Source: Sinorhizobium sp. B11 (GTDB lineage Bacteria; Pseudomonadota; Alphaproteobacteria; Rhizobiales; Rhizobiaceae). Taken from it: a DNA stretch of 64,000 nt. Position 1 is the first letter of the stretch, and every line of letters starts with the position of its first letter. The stretch spans positions 992,001 to 1,056,000 of the forward strand of contig CP091033.1 in assembly GCA_039725955.1 (NCBI GenBank), read 5' to 3'. The notes under the pieces are model-generated. The model saw only the letters and a program-made list of their open reading frames with translations, searched no databases and was not told the origin of the DNA. Shown here piece by piece: positions 54,488-62,746 of this stretch. The position numbers and the translations under genes are program-made.

Positions 54488-55456
54488 CTAGCCAGGTTGG
54501 ACGCCCGCCTTTTCCAGAGCGAGAAAAAGCTCGTGCGCTCCCGCCTCCAGTCCCCTCACGATCGATTGCAGCGACGACGAAAACAGGGTTCCCGGCTCCT
54601 CCGTCCACTGCCGCTGCCATGGGAAGCCGTAAAACGGACTGTAGGCGATGAGCCTCAAGAGACCCGTCGGAACGTTCTGGGTCACCACAAAGGTCGGTGG
54701 TACGTAGTCGCCCTCGCGGCCGGTGTCGGGAACGTAGCGTCGCCGCCGATATAGCGCATTTGCGAACGCCTGCTCGTTTCGACGACGGCCAGACCGATCG
54801 ACACACCGAGGACGGAGACGACGGTCGGGCGAAGCGGACACCAAGACGGCGAATAACCACCTTCCTCGGGCCCTGCCGCTTCCGTCGCGGTATCGATGGA
54901 CGCCCGGATGAAGCCCTTGGTCGCCGCCGCGATCGCGACGCGGTATTCGTTCTCCGGGGCTTCGAGTCGTTTGAACAAGTCGCTGGTGAACCGTAGGCAT
55001 TTTTCGAGGCCGTCCTTTGAGCAGGCAATGTCGATCAGCAGGCTTCTCGGGGGCCTAAGATAATATCCGTGGCGATCTGGATCGGAGCTGCGAAGCGCCT
55101 TGGCGGCGGGCTTGACGAGCTGGTGCAGCCGTCTGCTCTCCCTGAAATCCATGAGGGTCAGGGGTCCCTGCGGCTGCGGCGTCGACCGCGAGGCGCGCCC
55201 GTGCTCCGTGGAGTCTCCTCGCTTCCAGCCGTCCGCCACTCCACGTGACGCCGACGGCAACGCCGGCGGGGGGGGCAGCGGTCTTCTTTATCCAGTAGCC
55301 ACGCCCTGGAAGCGGTATTTCCAGGGCGCGGCAAATGTTGCCGAAATACCTGTCCGAGATGCCCAAGGTCGGCCCAGCCTTTTGAGCCGGCATCGACCAG
55401 GCCAGATCGTACAATTCCCCTCTGGAGATTACTTCGCCGTCCCTACGCTTCGTCAT
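54488..55456 (-). pseudogene. Rhizobial hypothetical protein, two frameshifts
   Basis: Reads as one protein of about 320 residues over three frames. The N terminus GEVISRGELYDLAWSMPAQK with ISDRYFGNICRALEIPLPGR and GYWIKK is a small domain common at the start of alphaproteobacterial hypotheticals. At C8 (55267-55274) one base too many shifts the frame; removal continues APPPALPSASRGVADGWKRG, then LTLMDFRESRRLHQLVKPAA. A second shift near 54745 leads to RYVPDTGREGDYVPPTFVVT and AGAHELFLALEKAGVQPG-stop. Function unknown. The C8 run makes a read error credible for the first break. Confidence 0.7.
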
Positions 55457-55480
55457 GCCTGCCTCCTGTCGCTTGCTTGG

Positions 55481-56785
55481 CTAGTCGGCATTGTCGGGAT
55501 CGCCGGCGTGGAAGCCGGCCGCCGATCCATCGATCACCCGGAAGAGCCTGTCGGTGAATTGCCGCATCGCCTTGCGGCACTGCGGTATGAAGCGGTCCTG
55601 GTTGTAGTCCTGTCGCCTCCGATGACCGATGATGTAGTCCGCTATTTCTGGCGGAACGCCCAATTGCGACAGCGCCGTGCGGACCACCCGCCGCAGGTCG
55701 TGCAGAACCCATCCGATCATCGACGTTCCGGAACAGAGTTTGCGGTATTCCTCTTCCACCCGCGCGCGGAAGTCGTCCATGTCGTACCCGGTGTACGGGG
55801 TCTGGCCGTTCGTCACGCTGAAGACGAAGTCCCCCCATCCCTGCGGCTGCCCGGACCGCAGCTCCTCAAGCAGTGCAACGGCCTCGTCGGTCAGCACGAC
55901 ATACAGGTCGAGGAGTTCGTCTCCGTGCTTCACGCGCTTTTCGGGGATTGTCCAGAGCTTCTTCGCGATGTCGATTTCCGACCAGCGGATGTGCTCGGCC
56001 TCCTGCCTCCGCCGCCCCCCCGCCAGCACGACCAGCCTGTAGAACGGACCGTCCGGATACGGCATCGCGGCCGCCGCACTCCAATATGCCCGGAGTTCCT
56101 GGGAGTCGAGCTTCCGGGATCGCTTTCCCCGTGACAGTTCCATTGATGCCGCGGTGATGTCGGCGGTAGGATTGCCCGCCAGGCCGTACCCTTCGTACCT
56201 GGCCGGACCGTTCGCCCAGACGAAAAACCACCGTATCAATTCGAGGGCCTGCAGCGCCCGACCGGGAACACCTCTGCCGCGGATGTTTTCGATCAGGACG
56301 CCGATGTCGGCCCTGGTGACATCCGCGATCGCTTTGTCGATCCAAGCGTTGCGTGCCGGATCGAGAAATTCCGCGCGCAACGCGGCGATGTCCGGCAACA
56401 TGTGGCGGTTGCGCTTCTTGTTTGGGAGCCAGGCGATGTAGTCCTCCATCGCCGACCGGAAAGTCCTCCGCTCGTCGACGACCGCCTCCCGCGCACGCCG
56501 CTGAGCCTCCTGCCGCGGGTCCAGTCCGCGGTCGATCATCGCGCTCCATTCGGCCGCCACCTCGCGGGCGCGCTCCAGCGTCGTTTTAGGAAACGTCCCG
56601 ATCTTGAGGCGGGTCGGGTCTCTTTCTCCGGGACACCGGACCAACAAAAGGAAAACCTTCTTCCGTCGGCCGACCCGCACAATCAGGTTTGGCGTTTTTC
56701 CGTCGCGCCACTCGTGGCGCGTTTCGCCCTTTTCGAGGCGCAATTTCTCGATCCGTTTGGTGTGTAAGGCGCGTGTTCTGGTCAT
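55481..56785 (-). CDS. Tyrosine-family integrase (DUF4102 type)
   Basis: 434-residue site-specific recombinase. The N-terminal DUF4102 arm-binding domain (TPNLIVRVGRRKKVFLLLVR, KIGFPKTTLERARE-like) is followed by a core-binding helix bundle and the catalytic domain with Arg in GGRRRQEAEHIRW, HDLRRVVRTAL, His in YIIGHRR, and the nucleophile Tyr in DYNQDRFIPQCRKAM. All five key residues are present, so it looks active. P4-type integrases of this kind insert elements at tRNA or ssrA genes; none is seen nearby. It ends 24 bases from the broken hypothetical gene. Confidence 0.9.
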   Translation of the reverse strand: MTRTRALHTKRIEKLRLEKGETRHEWRDGKTPNLIVRVGRRKKVFLLLVRCPGERDPTRLKIGTFPKTTLERAREVAAEWSAMIDRGLDPRQEAQRRAREAVVDERRTFRSAMEDYIAWLPNKKRNRHMLPDIAALRAEFLDPARNAWIDKAIADVTRADIGVLIENIRGRGVPGRALQALELIRWFFVWANGPARYEGYGLAGNPTADITAASMELSRGKRSRKLDSQELRAYWSAAAAMPYPDGPFYRLVVLAGGRRRQEAEHIRWSEIDIAKKLWTIPEKRVKHGDELLDLYVVLTDEAVALLEELRSGQPQGWGDFVFSVTNGQTPYTGYDMDDFRARVEEEYRKLCSGTSMIGWVLHDLRRVVRTALSQLGVPPEIADYIIGHRRRQDYNQDRFIPQCRKAMRQFTDRLFRVIDGSAAGFHAGDPDNAD

Positions 56786-56906
56786 AGCGGCACTCCTCTT
56801 CGGGTCAACGGTTGGTCAACGAAGTGTCTGCCGAAGAGATTTTCGGCGTCGGACGAGGAAAGCGCTGGACGTCGTCGAACGCAACGATTTTAGCGGCTTC
56901 GAACCG

Positions 56907-56928
56907 GATGGTGCCCATGGGCACCATC
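56907..56928. repeat. 22-bp perfect palindrome upstream of integrase
   Basis: The 22 bases centred on the CCATGG at 56915-56920 read identically on both strands (each half GATGGTGCCCA). It lies about 120 bases upstream of the integrase start. It could be a regulator site or part of the attachment region. A perfect palindrome of this length is not expected by chance. Confidence 0.6.
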
Positions 56929-57011
56929 GGCCCAGACTGTTCCAGCGCCAAGACGCTGTCGGAAAAGTGGTTCGGTTTCGACGTCACGCCGAAGTGAGCT
57001 GACTTCAAAAT

Positions 57012-57042
57012 GATACCCGGCGAGTGACGCTCGCCGGGTATC
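57012..57042. terminator. Strong GC-rich hairpin
   Basis: A 13-bp perfect stem (GATACCCGGCGAG / CTCGCCGGGTATC) with the loop TGACG. No T run follows on either side. It may be a bidirectional terminator, or a REP-like element marking the right edge of the integrated segment. Confidence 0.45.
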
Positions 57043-57249
57043 GCGAGCAATCAGCATCACGAGACTTCAGAGACCGACGTCACACATAATGGTGCTCGCG
57101 CAGGCCAGCCCGACGGGCCAACAGGCGCACATATTCTGTGCTCGCAAAGTGTCGTCGAGATCGCTATTCGTGTGATTGCGGGGCGTCGCCATCGGCGCGC
57201 CCGGCATAGAAGGCAACATAACACGATCGCAATGCGAAGGAGGGCAGCG

Positions 57250-57627
57250 ATGGCCAATCTTCCCGACATGACGAAGCACCGCGGCTTTCCATCCGGAATG
57301 CCGGGCAGCGGCATTCAGTTCACCATCCGCCGCGCCAATCCCAAGGGCGTGACGCCGATCAAGGCACTGCCTCGTCGCGCACGCCCTGGCACGGCGGAAC
57401 ACCGGGTCGATGCAGCCTTCCTGCATGCGCTTTGGCATTATTTCGGGGCTGAGCCCTTCGAGCGCGGCAATCTGGACGCCGCGCGGCTCAACCTGCTATT
57501 CGGGCGGGAAGTGGTGGCCGTGGACAAGGATTTCGATCCGAAGTCCTATGAGGCGATGCTCGTCATCAACGAGAAGGTGGCGCGTCAGAGTTTCCCGGAA
57601 TCGTTCGAGGACGTTATGGAAGTCTGA
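57250..57627 (+). CDS. Conserved hypothetical protein
   Basis: 125-residue soluble protein: MANLPDMTKHRGFPSGMPGS at the start and DFDPKSYEAMLVINEKVARQ near the end. ATG 57250 follows AAGGAGGG, which decides the start; the frame is open from 57172. No family, membrane segment or signal is recognised. It is flanked by a convergent gene. Confidence 0.65.
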   Translation: MANLPDMTKHRGFPSGMPGSGIQFTIRRANPKGVTPIKALPRRARPGTAEHRVDAAFLHALWHYFGAEPFERGNLDAARLNLLFGREVVAVDKDFDPKSYEAMLVINEKVARQSFPESFEDVMEV

Positions 57628-57660
57628 CGGGAGCGTTCATCGCGCATTTCCGCCGCCGGA

Positions 57661-57996
57661 CTAATTTCCCGTCTCGATGTTGACTTCATATTCGGCAAGC
57701 AAACGCTGCACCGTTTCGTTTTCGGCGTAAAGGCGTTTCAGTCTGGCGAGCTCGGCATCGGTCCCGGTGCAAAGCCGCTTCAGCTCCTCGTCAATCTGTG
57801 CGCGCCGCTCGGCATAGGGCGAATCCTCGCCCCGAAAGTGATCGCATCCGTCACGACGCTCCATAAAGGCGCGCACATCTTCAGGGAGTTTGAACGTATC
57901 GGATTGCCGATCGGCCGCCAGGGTCGGCCAGCAACATGCGCCTGAAAGGCTCAGAAGCAACAGGCCTGCGGTAATCTTAGGCCCGACGATCGTCAT
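57661..57996 (-). CDS. Small secreted protein of unknown function
   Basis: 111 residues with a signal peptide (GPKITAGLLLLSLSGACCWP, cleaved near TLA-AD). The mature part contains FMERRDGCDHFRGEDSPYAE, and an Arg/Glu-rich helix ELARLKRLYAENETVQRLLA. The motif CDHFRGEDSPYDxxR occurs in a widespread family of proteobacterial periplasmic hypotheticals. Its start overlaps the stop of the MYG1-like gene in ATGA, so it is translated after it from the same message. Confidence 0.75.
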   Translation of the reverse strand: MTIVGPKITAGLLLLSLSGACCWPTLAADRQSDTFKLPEDVRAFMERRDGCDHFRGEDSPYAERRAQIDEELKRLCTGTDAELARLKRLYAENETVQRLLAEYEVNIETGN

Positions 57997-58913
57997 GCCA
58001 GCGCCTGTTCTACAGCGATCTGCGCCATCGCGAGTGCAGCCTCTCGGGTCTTAGCGGCAGCAACGAAAAGGCCTTTGTGGCAGAACGTTGCTCCTTCGAC
58101 GCCGCAAACCAATTCCAGTTCGTGGCCGGTCAACCCCGCCCAGGAGGCCGGCAAATCCGCGCGCAGCTCGAAGCCCTCGTCAGAACGCCGAATGCCGGTC
58201 AGGCACCAGTCGTTTTCCCGGGGGTGGACGACAAAGAGCAGCTGATCGGCCTTGGCCTTTACGATCGCGGCGCGGAAGGGCATGCCCGTCGGCAGTTCGA
58301 GAACCCTGCCCTCGCCTGTCTCGTCGATCGCTTTAAGAACAAGGCCTTCGGCACGAAGCTTGGCATCCTGCGCCGCGATCCCGGCTTCGACGAAACTGCG
58401 GGCGATCGAAAGAGCCGCGTGGAACGCCCTGTCATCGGCATCTGGATCCTTCGCATCGAAAACCGGCTTCAGGGTTTCGAGAAGCGCTGGCAGCGTCAAG
58501 CCTGCCAGCTCGCCTGCAACCGAAAGATCAAGCGCGCCATTGTCGGTCAGATCGACCGGCAGCACGAATTTGGCGTCGAAGGACGCATGCACCGCTGCGA
58601 CATGCGCCTCGGGCACCCCAAGCGCCGCAAGATAATCCGACCCGTAATGTTTCCAGACGAGGCCGAAGGAGCTGTAGGGCCGTCCGTCCTCTCGCACCGG
58701 CGCGCCACGCTGATGATGGTCGAAAATGCCCGCGGCAGGGTCATATTGCCCGCCGACGTCGTAGATGATGCGATCGGTGGTCGGTGTGGTCCATTCAACA
58801 TTTCGGCTGCGAATGATCCGGGCCTCAGGAAACAGCCGGGTCAGGATGACGCTTGAAAGCAGCTCGTCGGCGTGGAAGCCGCCGGAATGGGTAACCAGGT
58901 ATGAATGGGTCAT
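57993..58913 (-). CDS. MYG1-family (UPF0160) metal-dependent hydrolase
   Basis: 306-residue protein of the MYG1/GAMM1 family, related to DHH phosphoesterases. It starts MTHSYLVTHSGGFHADELLS and carries YDVGGQYDPAAGIFDHHQRG, which supply the metal-binding His and Asp residues, then PYSSFGLVWKHYGSDYL and GATFCHKGLFVAA at the end. Eukaryotic MYG1 is a 3'-5' RNA exonuclease; bacterial members are little studied. The frame is open to 59201, but ATG 58913 is the family start. Confidence 0.9.
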   Translation of the reverse strand: MTHSYLVTHSGGFHADELLSSVILTRLFPEARIIRSRNVEWTTPTTDRIIYDVGGQYDPAAGIFDHHQRGAPVREDGRPYSSFGLVWKHYGSDYLAALGVPEAHVAAVHASFDAKFVLPVDLTDNGALDLSVAGELAGLTLPALLETLKPVFDAKDPDADDRAFHAALSIARSFVEAGIAAQDAKLRAEGLVLKAIDETGEGRVLELPTGMPFRAAIVKAKADQLLFVVHPRENDWCLTGIRRSDEGFELRADLPASWAGLTGHELELVCGVEGATFCHKGLFVAAAKTREAALAMAQIAVEQALA

Positions 58914-59388
58914 TGTCAGATGCGTCTCTCGGAACGGGACTTTGTTGCCCGTTCTGATAGCCTGCGTCGGTCGCCAGCTCAACAGCAGGCGGGGAAGCGA
59001 TGTAATTCTTTCGATCCGGATAGCTTGGAGACATCCCCGACGTGATGCAGCCACAATGCTGCAGTAATACCCCAAACATCCGAGGATATTGGATCCTCGA
59101 TGATGCAGGCTCCGTTGCCCGATTGCCGACGCGCTTGCGACCTTCCCATCAGCGATTTGTAGCAGCCGCAGTGGAGTATTGCTTCTGCGCGTGGATCTCA
59201 CACTGACCAGATCAGAACGCCCCCATCTGCCGACGGAAACACCGTCTCGCCGATCGCTAACGCACTCTGCCGCAGTCTCCTAGGACAAGGCATCAGTTGC
59301 AAGCTGCGACGGCGGACCATCGCCGAGCAAAGCGCCCAAGCAATCATTTTCAGACAACAGGAGCGAATCCTCGCGGTTCGGATCTATC
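58914..59388. other. Intergenic region between divergent genes
   Basis: 475 bases between the MYG1-like gene and the small DUF4167-like gene. No coding frame on either strand looks real. Promoters of both transcription units should be here. Confidence 0.5.
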
Positions 59389-59589
59389 ATGAATAATCAC
59401 CATTTCGCCCACCGTAATAGAAGTGCTACACCATCGAGGCAGCGCCTGCTGGATCGATACAAGCAATACCTTCAGTTTGCCGAGCTGAAGTCTTTGGCCG
59501 GTGACCGGATCGGCGCAGAAAATGACTACCAGCATGCCGAACACTTCTTCCGCAGCGCTGCCCAACAGAAAGACGCCGACCGACTATGA
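59389..59589 (+). CDS. DUF4167-like small protein
   Basis: 66 residues. The part AELKSLAGDRIGAENDYQHA and EHFFRSAAQQ matches the core helix-pair of DUF4167 proteins, which are normally longer and carry a basic disordered region. It begins MNNHHFAHRNRSATPSRQR, basic as in that family. Its stop overlaps the desaturase start in ATGA, so the two are translationally coupled. Function unknown. Confidence 0.65.
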   Translation: MNNHHFAHRNRSATPSRQRLLDRYKQYLQFAELKSLAGDRIGAENDYQHAEHFFRSAAQQKDADRL

Positions 59590-60611
59590 ACGCAACGATG
59601 ACGGCTGGCCAAGACGCCGGTGCCGAAAAAGCCTGGCTCAAGATTCTCTCGAATTACCGAAAACCCAATACAGGCCGAAGCCTGTACGAACTGGCCGTGA
59701 CGCTGATTCCGTTTATCCTTCTTTGGGCGGCAGCATCGGTTGCGATCCACTTCGGCTATTGGCTCGGCTTAGTCCTCAACGTCCCTGCCGCCGGCTTCCT
59801 GTTGCGGCTCTTCATGCTGCAACATGATTGCGGGCACGGCTCGTTCTTCGGACGGCGTCAGTGGGATGACTGGACGGGGCGCGTGATCGGCATCCTCACA
59901 CTCACACCCTACGATTATTGGCGCCGTGCACACGCAGAACACCATGCCTCAGCCGGCAATCTGGATGAGAGGGGTGTCGGTGATATCACCACGCTGACGG
60001 TCGAAGAATATCGCGCCCTGACCGGTCCAGGAAAACTTGCCTATCGCCTATACAGGCATCCGCTGGTCATGTTCGGTATTGGCCCGGCCTATCTTTTTAT
60101 TTTCAAGCAGCGACTGCCGATCGGCATGATGCGTTCCGGCGCCCTACCCTGGATTTCGACGATGGCGACGAATGCCGGCGTCGCTGTACTGGTCGCTCTT
60201 CTGATCTGGGCCGTCGGCATCGTTCCCTTTCTGCTGGTCCATCTGCCAATCGTTCTGCTTGCCGGATCGGCGGGTGTCTGGCTGTTCTATGTTCAGCACC
60301 AATTCGAAGATACCCACTGGTCGAAGCCTCCGGAATGGACGTTCCCCTATTCCGCCATGCATGGCGCCTCGCATTATGACCTGCCGCGTCCGCTGCGATG
60401 GATCACCGCCAATATCGGCATGCACCATGTTCACCACCTATCGAGCCGAGTGCCGTTTTACCGGTTGCCGGAAGTGCTGCGTGACTATCCGGAGCTGGCG
60501 AAGCTTGGGCGCATCAACATTCGTGACAGCCTCAGCTGCGTGAAACTCATCCTCTGGGACGAGACGGCACGACGGCTGATTTCGCTGCGTGAGGCGGAGG
60601 CGCGCCCCTAA
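59586..60611 (+). CDS. Fatty acid desaturase
   Basis: 341-residue membrane-bound diiron desaturase. His boxes are HDCGH (in FMLQHDCGHGSFFGRRQWDD), HAEHH (in WRRAHAEHHASAGN) and HHVHH (in NIGMHHVHHLSSRVPFYRLP). Four or so membrane helices separate them. It introduces a double bond into membrane acyl chains or a related lipid. It is coupled to the small DUF4167-like gene. The exact position specificity cannot be read from sequence. Confidence 0.9.
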   Translation: MNATMTAGQDAGAEKAWLKILSNYRKPNTGRSLYELAVTLIPFILLWAAASVAIHFGYWLGLVLNVPAAGFLLRLFMLQHDCGHGSFFGRRQWDDWTGRVIGILTLTPYDYWRRAHAEHHASAGNLDERGVGDITTLTVEEYRALTGPGKLAYRLYRHPLVMFGIGPAYLFIFKQRLPIGMMRSGALPWISTMATNAGVAVLVALLIWAVGIVPFLLVHLPIVLLAGSAGVWLFYVQHQFEDTHWSKPPEWTFPYSAMHGASHYDLPRPLRWITANIGMHHVHHLSSRVPFYRLPEVLRDYPELAKLGRINIRDSLSCVKLILWDETARRLISLREAEARP

Positions 60612-60638
60612 CGACAGCCCGGGGCGTGCAGCCACCAG

Positions 60639-61442
60639 TCAGCTCAGATTCTTCAGGTAAAGCGAGAGCAGCTGCGTCTGCGAGGAGATGCCAAGCTTGC
60701 GATAGACATTGCGGCGGTGGACCTTCACCGTTCCCGTCGAGATGTTTAGTTTCAGGCCGATCGATTCCGACGAATGGCCCTGCAGCACCAGTTCAACGAT
60801 CGCCGTTTCGCGGCTCGTGAGGTTGAGATCGTGCCAGACGGTGTCGACGCGCGGGAGGATTTCGCTTTTGCGGCGGCTTTTGCCCCTTGCTGCGAGCTGG
60901 GCATCGAAGCGCGGCGCGAGCCCGGACCAATAATGTTTCACCATGCTGGCCACGAGCGGCTCAGCCCTTCTGAGCGTTGTGAACTCGGCCGGTGGAAAAG
61001 CACCGGTCTGTTCCCGCCGCATCAGCGAAAGGACAACGGTAATATCGCCATCGACAGGCACGAAGAAGCCGATTTCCTCGGCAAGTCCGGTCTGGACGTA
61101 ATACGTGCGGTAATATTCGCTGGAGAAGAACCTGTCCGGGGCGAGTTCGCGCATCCTGAAGACACCTTCACGCCGTTCGCGAGCCGTATGATAGAAGGGG
61201 TCGAGCAGATAAGGACCTGCCTGATAAAGTGTGACGAAGACGATGTGCTCGTCGCGATCGAAGGTGCTGTAGAGATCGATCGGCCGCTCTTTTGCCCGAT
61301 AGGCGAAGACGACGACATAGTCGAAGCGCACGAGTGCTGCCATCATCTGTCGGAAAGTATCGCCAAAGGCGGCATCGGTCATGGCTGGCTTGCCGACCGT
61401 CGCATTGAAAGCGGTAAACAGCGTCTCCAGGTCGATACTCAC
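60639..61442 (-). CDS. LuxR-type transcriptional regulator
   Basis: 267 residues. The N-terminal about 180 form a GAF/PAS-like sensing region (YVVVFAYRAKERPIDLYSTF). The C terminus is a LuxR HTH: LTSRETAIVELVLQGHSSES, then IGLKLNISTGTVKVHRRNVY with RKLGI. No receiver and no clear autoinducer signature. Start GTG 61442 has GGAAGG upstream; the frame reaches 61469. It is divergent from the polyamine transporter genes, so it likely controls them. Confidence 0.85.
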   Translation of the reverse strand: MSIDLETLFTAFNATVGKPAMTDAAFGDTFRQMMAALVRFDYVVVFAYRAKERPIDLYSTFDRDEHIVFVTLYQAGPYLLDPFYHTARERREGVFRMRELAPDRFFSSEYYRTYYVQTGLAEEIGFFVPVDGDITVVLSLMRREQTGAFPPAEFTTLRRAEPLVASMVKHYWSGLAPRFDAQLAARGKSRRKSEILPRVDTVWHDLNLTSRETAIVELVLQGHSSESIGLKLNISTGTVKVHRRNVYRKLGISSQTQLLSLYLKNLS

Positions 61443-61632
61443 TAGCCCTTCCTCCCCGCTGTTCCGCAAAATTCACGGAAGGCGGATATACACCTTCCAC
61501 GAAACAATGTGCGCCTAAATACCTCTCTCGGGGTATATACCGTGGAGGAAGCTCAGGCTTACTCTTTCCTTAACGACGGTGGCAATAAGGCAGCAATAGA
61601 CTGCCATTCCAAACCAACCGCAGGGAACAGAC

Positions 61633-62724
61633 GTGGCATCCGCTTCGACGAACGATATCGAATTCCGTTCGGTCACAAAGAACTATGGCGCCGTGACCGC
61701 TGTGACGGACATTAATCTTACTGTGCCGAAGGGTGCCTTTCTGGCATTGCTCGGGCCGTCCGGCTGCGGCAAGACGACCTGCCTGCGCATGATCGGCGGC
61801 TTCGAACAGCCGAGCGAAGGCACGGTGCTGATCGACGGGCGCGAGATGAACGGAGTTCCGGCCTATCGCCGCCCGGTCAACATGGTCTTCCAGCACTACG
61901 CGCTGTTCCCGCACTTCAACGTCGAGCAGAACGTCGCCTATGGGCTCAAGCAGATACGCCCAAAAATCGTGGCGAAGGAGATCGACCGGCGCGTCGCCGA
62001 GGCGCTCGAAATGGTCCGGCTCGGCGGCTTTGCCAAGCGGCGCATCCATGAAATGTCGGGTGGGCAACAGCAGCGTGTGGCGCTTGCCCGAGCCATCGTC
62101 AACCGCCCTTCCGTATTGCTGCTCGACGAACCTCTGGCGGCACTCGACAAGAAGCTGCGCTCAGCCATGCAGATCGAGCTGCAGACCCTGCAGCGTGAAC
62201 TCGGCATCACCTTCGTCCTCGTCACCCACGACCAGGAAGAGGCGCTTTCGATGGCCGATGTCGTCTGTGTCATGAGTGCCGGCCGTATCCGTCAACTCGG
62301 CAGCCCGCAGGAAGTCTATGACCGCCCGGCAGATCTTTTCGTCGCCGATTTCGTCGGCAAGACGAACCGTATCGCCGCGGCAATGGAAGCCGACGGTACG
62401 ACGCTCAGGCTGGCGGATGGCTCAGCGATCGCCTCCGGCAAGCAGCTCGCGTCGGGCGAAGTCATCGCTGCTTTGCGCCCCGAGGCAATCCATCTGACGC
62501 GCAAGGCTGCGCCATCAGGCACGTCGTTCAAGGGAACCGTGACGCATCGGATTTTCCTCGGCTCGTCTGCGGAATATGCCGTCAGCGTACCGGGGCTCGG
62601 CGATTTCCTGATCACAGCCGACCGCCGCAGCATGAACGAGAGCGATCTCGTGGAGCCGGGCGAGGAGGTTTTCCTCGGTTTCGACCCCGCCGCCATCCAT
62701 GTCTTTCAAGCATCGAATGCATAA
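61633..62724 (+). CDS. potA: Spermidine/putrescine-type ABC transporter ATP-binding protein
   Basis: 363-residue ATPase: Walker [11 protein letters not shown]-loop [12 protein letters not shown], signature [14 protein letters not shown], Walker [14 protein letters not shown]-loop [10 protein letters not shown], and a C-terminal TOBE domain (ALRPEAIHL). It is of the PotA/FbpC class. Start GTG 61633 with AGGGA upstream. It is followed after 22 bases by a Tat-signal solute-binding protein of the PotD/PotF type, giving an import system whose permease genes lie beyond the window. Confidence 0.9.
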   Translation: MASASTNDIEFRSVTKNYGAVTAVTDINLTVPKGAFLALLGPSGCGKTTCLRMIGGFEQPSEGTVLIDGREMNGVPAYRRPVNMVFQHYALFPHFNVEQNVAYGLKQIRPKIVAKEIDRRVAEALEMVRLGGFAKRRIHEMSGGQQQRVALARAIVNRPSVLLLDEPLAALDKKLRSAMQIELQTLQRELGITFVLVTHDQEEALSMADVVCVMSAGRIRQLGSPQEVYDRPADLFVADFVGKTNRIAAAMEADGTTLRLADGSAIASGKQLASGEVIAALRPEAIHLTRKAAPSGTSFKGTVTHRIFLGSSAEYAVSVPGLGDFLITADRRSMNESDLVEPGEEVFLGFDPAAIHVFQASNA

Positions 62725-62746
62725 ACCAAAACAAGGGAACAGCATC

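Larger units (their letters stand above)
51716..56810. mobile_element. Putative small integrative element (integrase, AlpA-like factor, HTH genes)
   Basis: Between the truncated MFS gene and the intergenic sequence right of the integrase lies a block with its own character: high GC apart from AT-rich promoters, an HTH gene series, an AlpA-like excision factor, a broken hypothetical and a tyrosine integrase transcribed inward from the right edge. This arrangement is typical of an integrated element or its remnant. No tRNA and no convincing direct-repeat attachment sites were found by eye, so the limits are estimates. Confidence 0.45.

Noticed and set aside
55100..56134. Plus-strand open frame of 344 codons opposite the integrase
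   Set aside because: The integrase on the other strand has all catalytic residues. The plus frame is Arg/Pro-rich noise.
58077..58856. Plus-strand open frame opposite the MYG1-family gene
   Set aside because: Antisense shadow. The MYG1 motifs on the minus strand are unambiguous.
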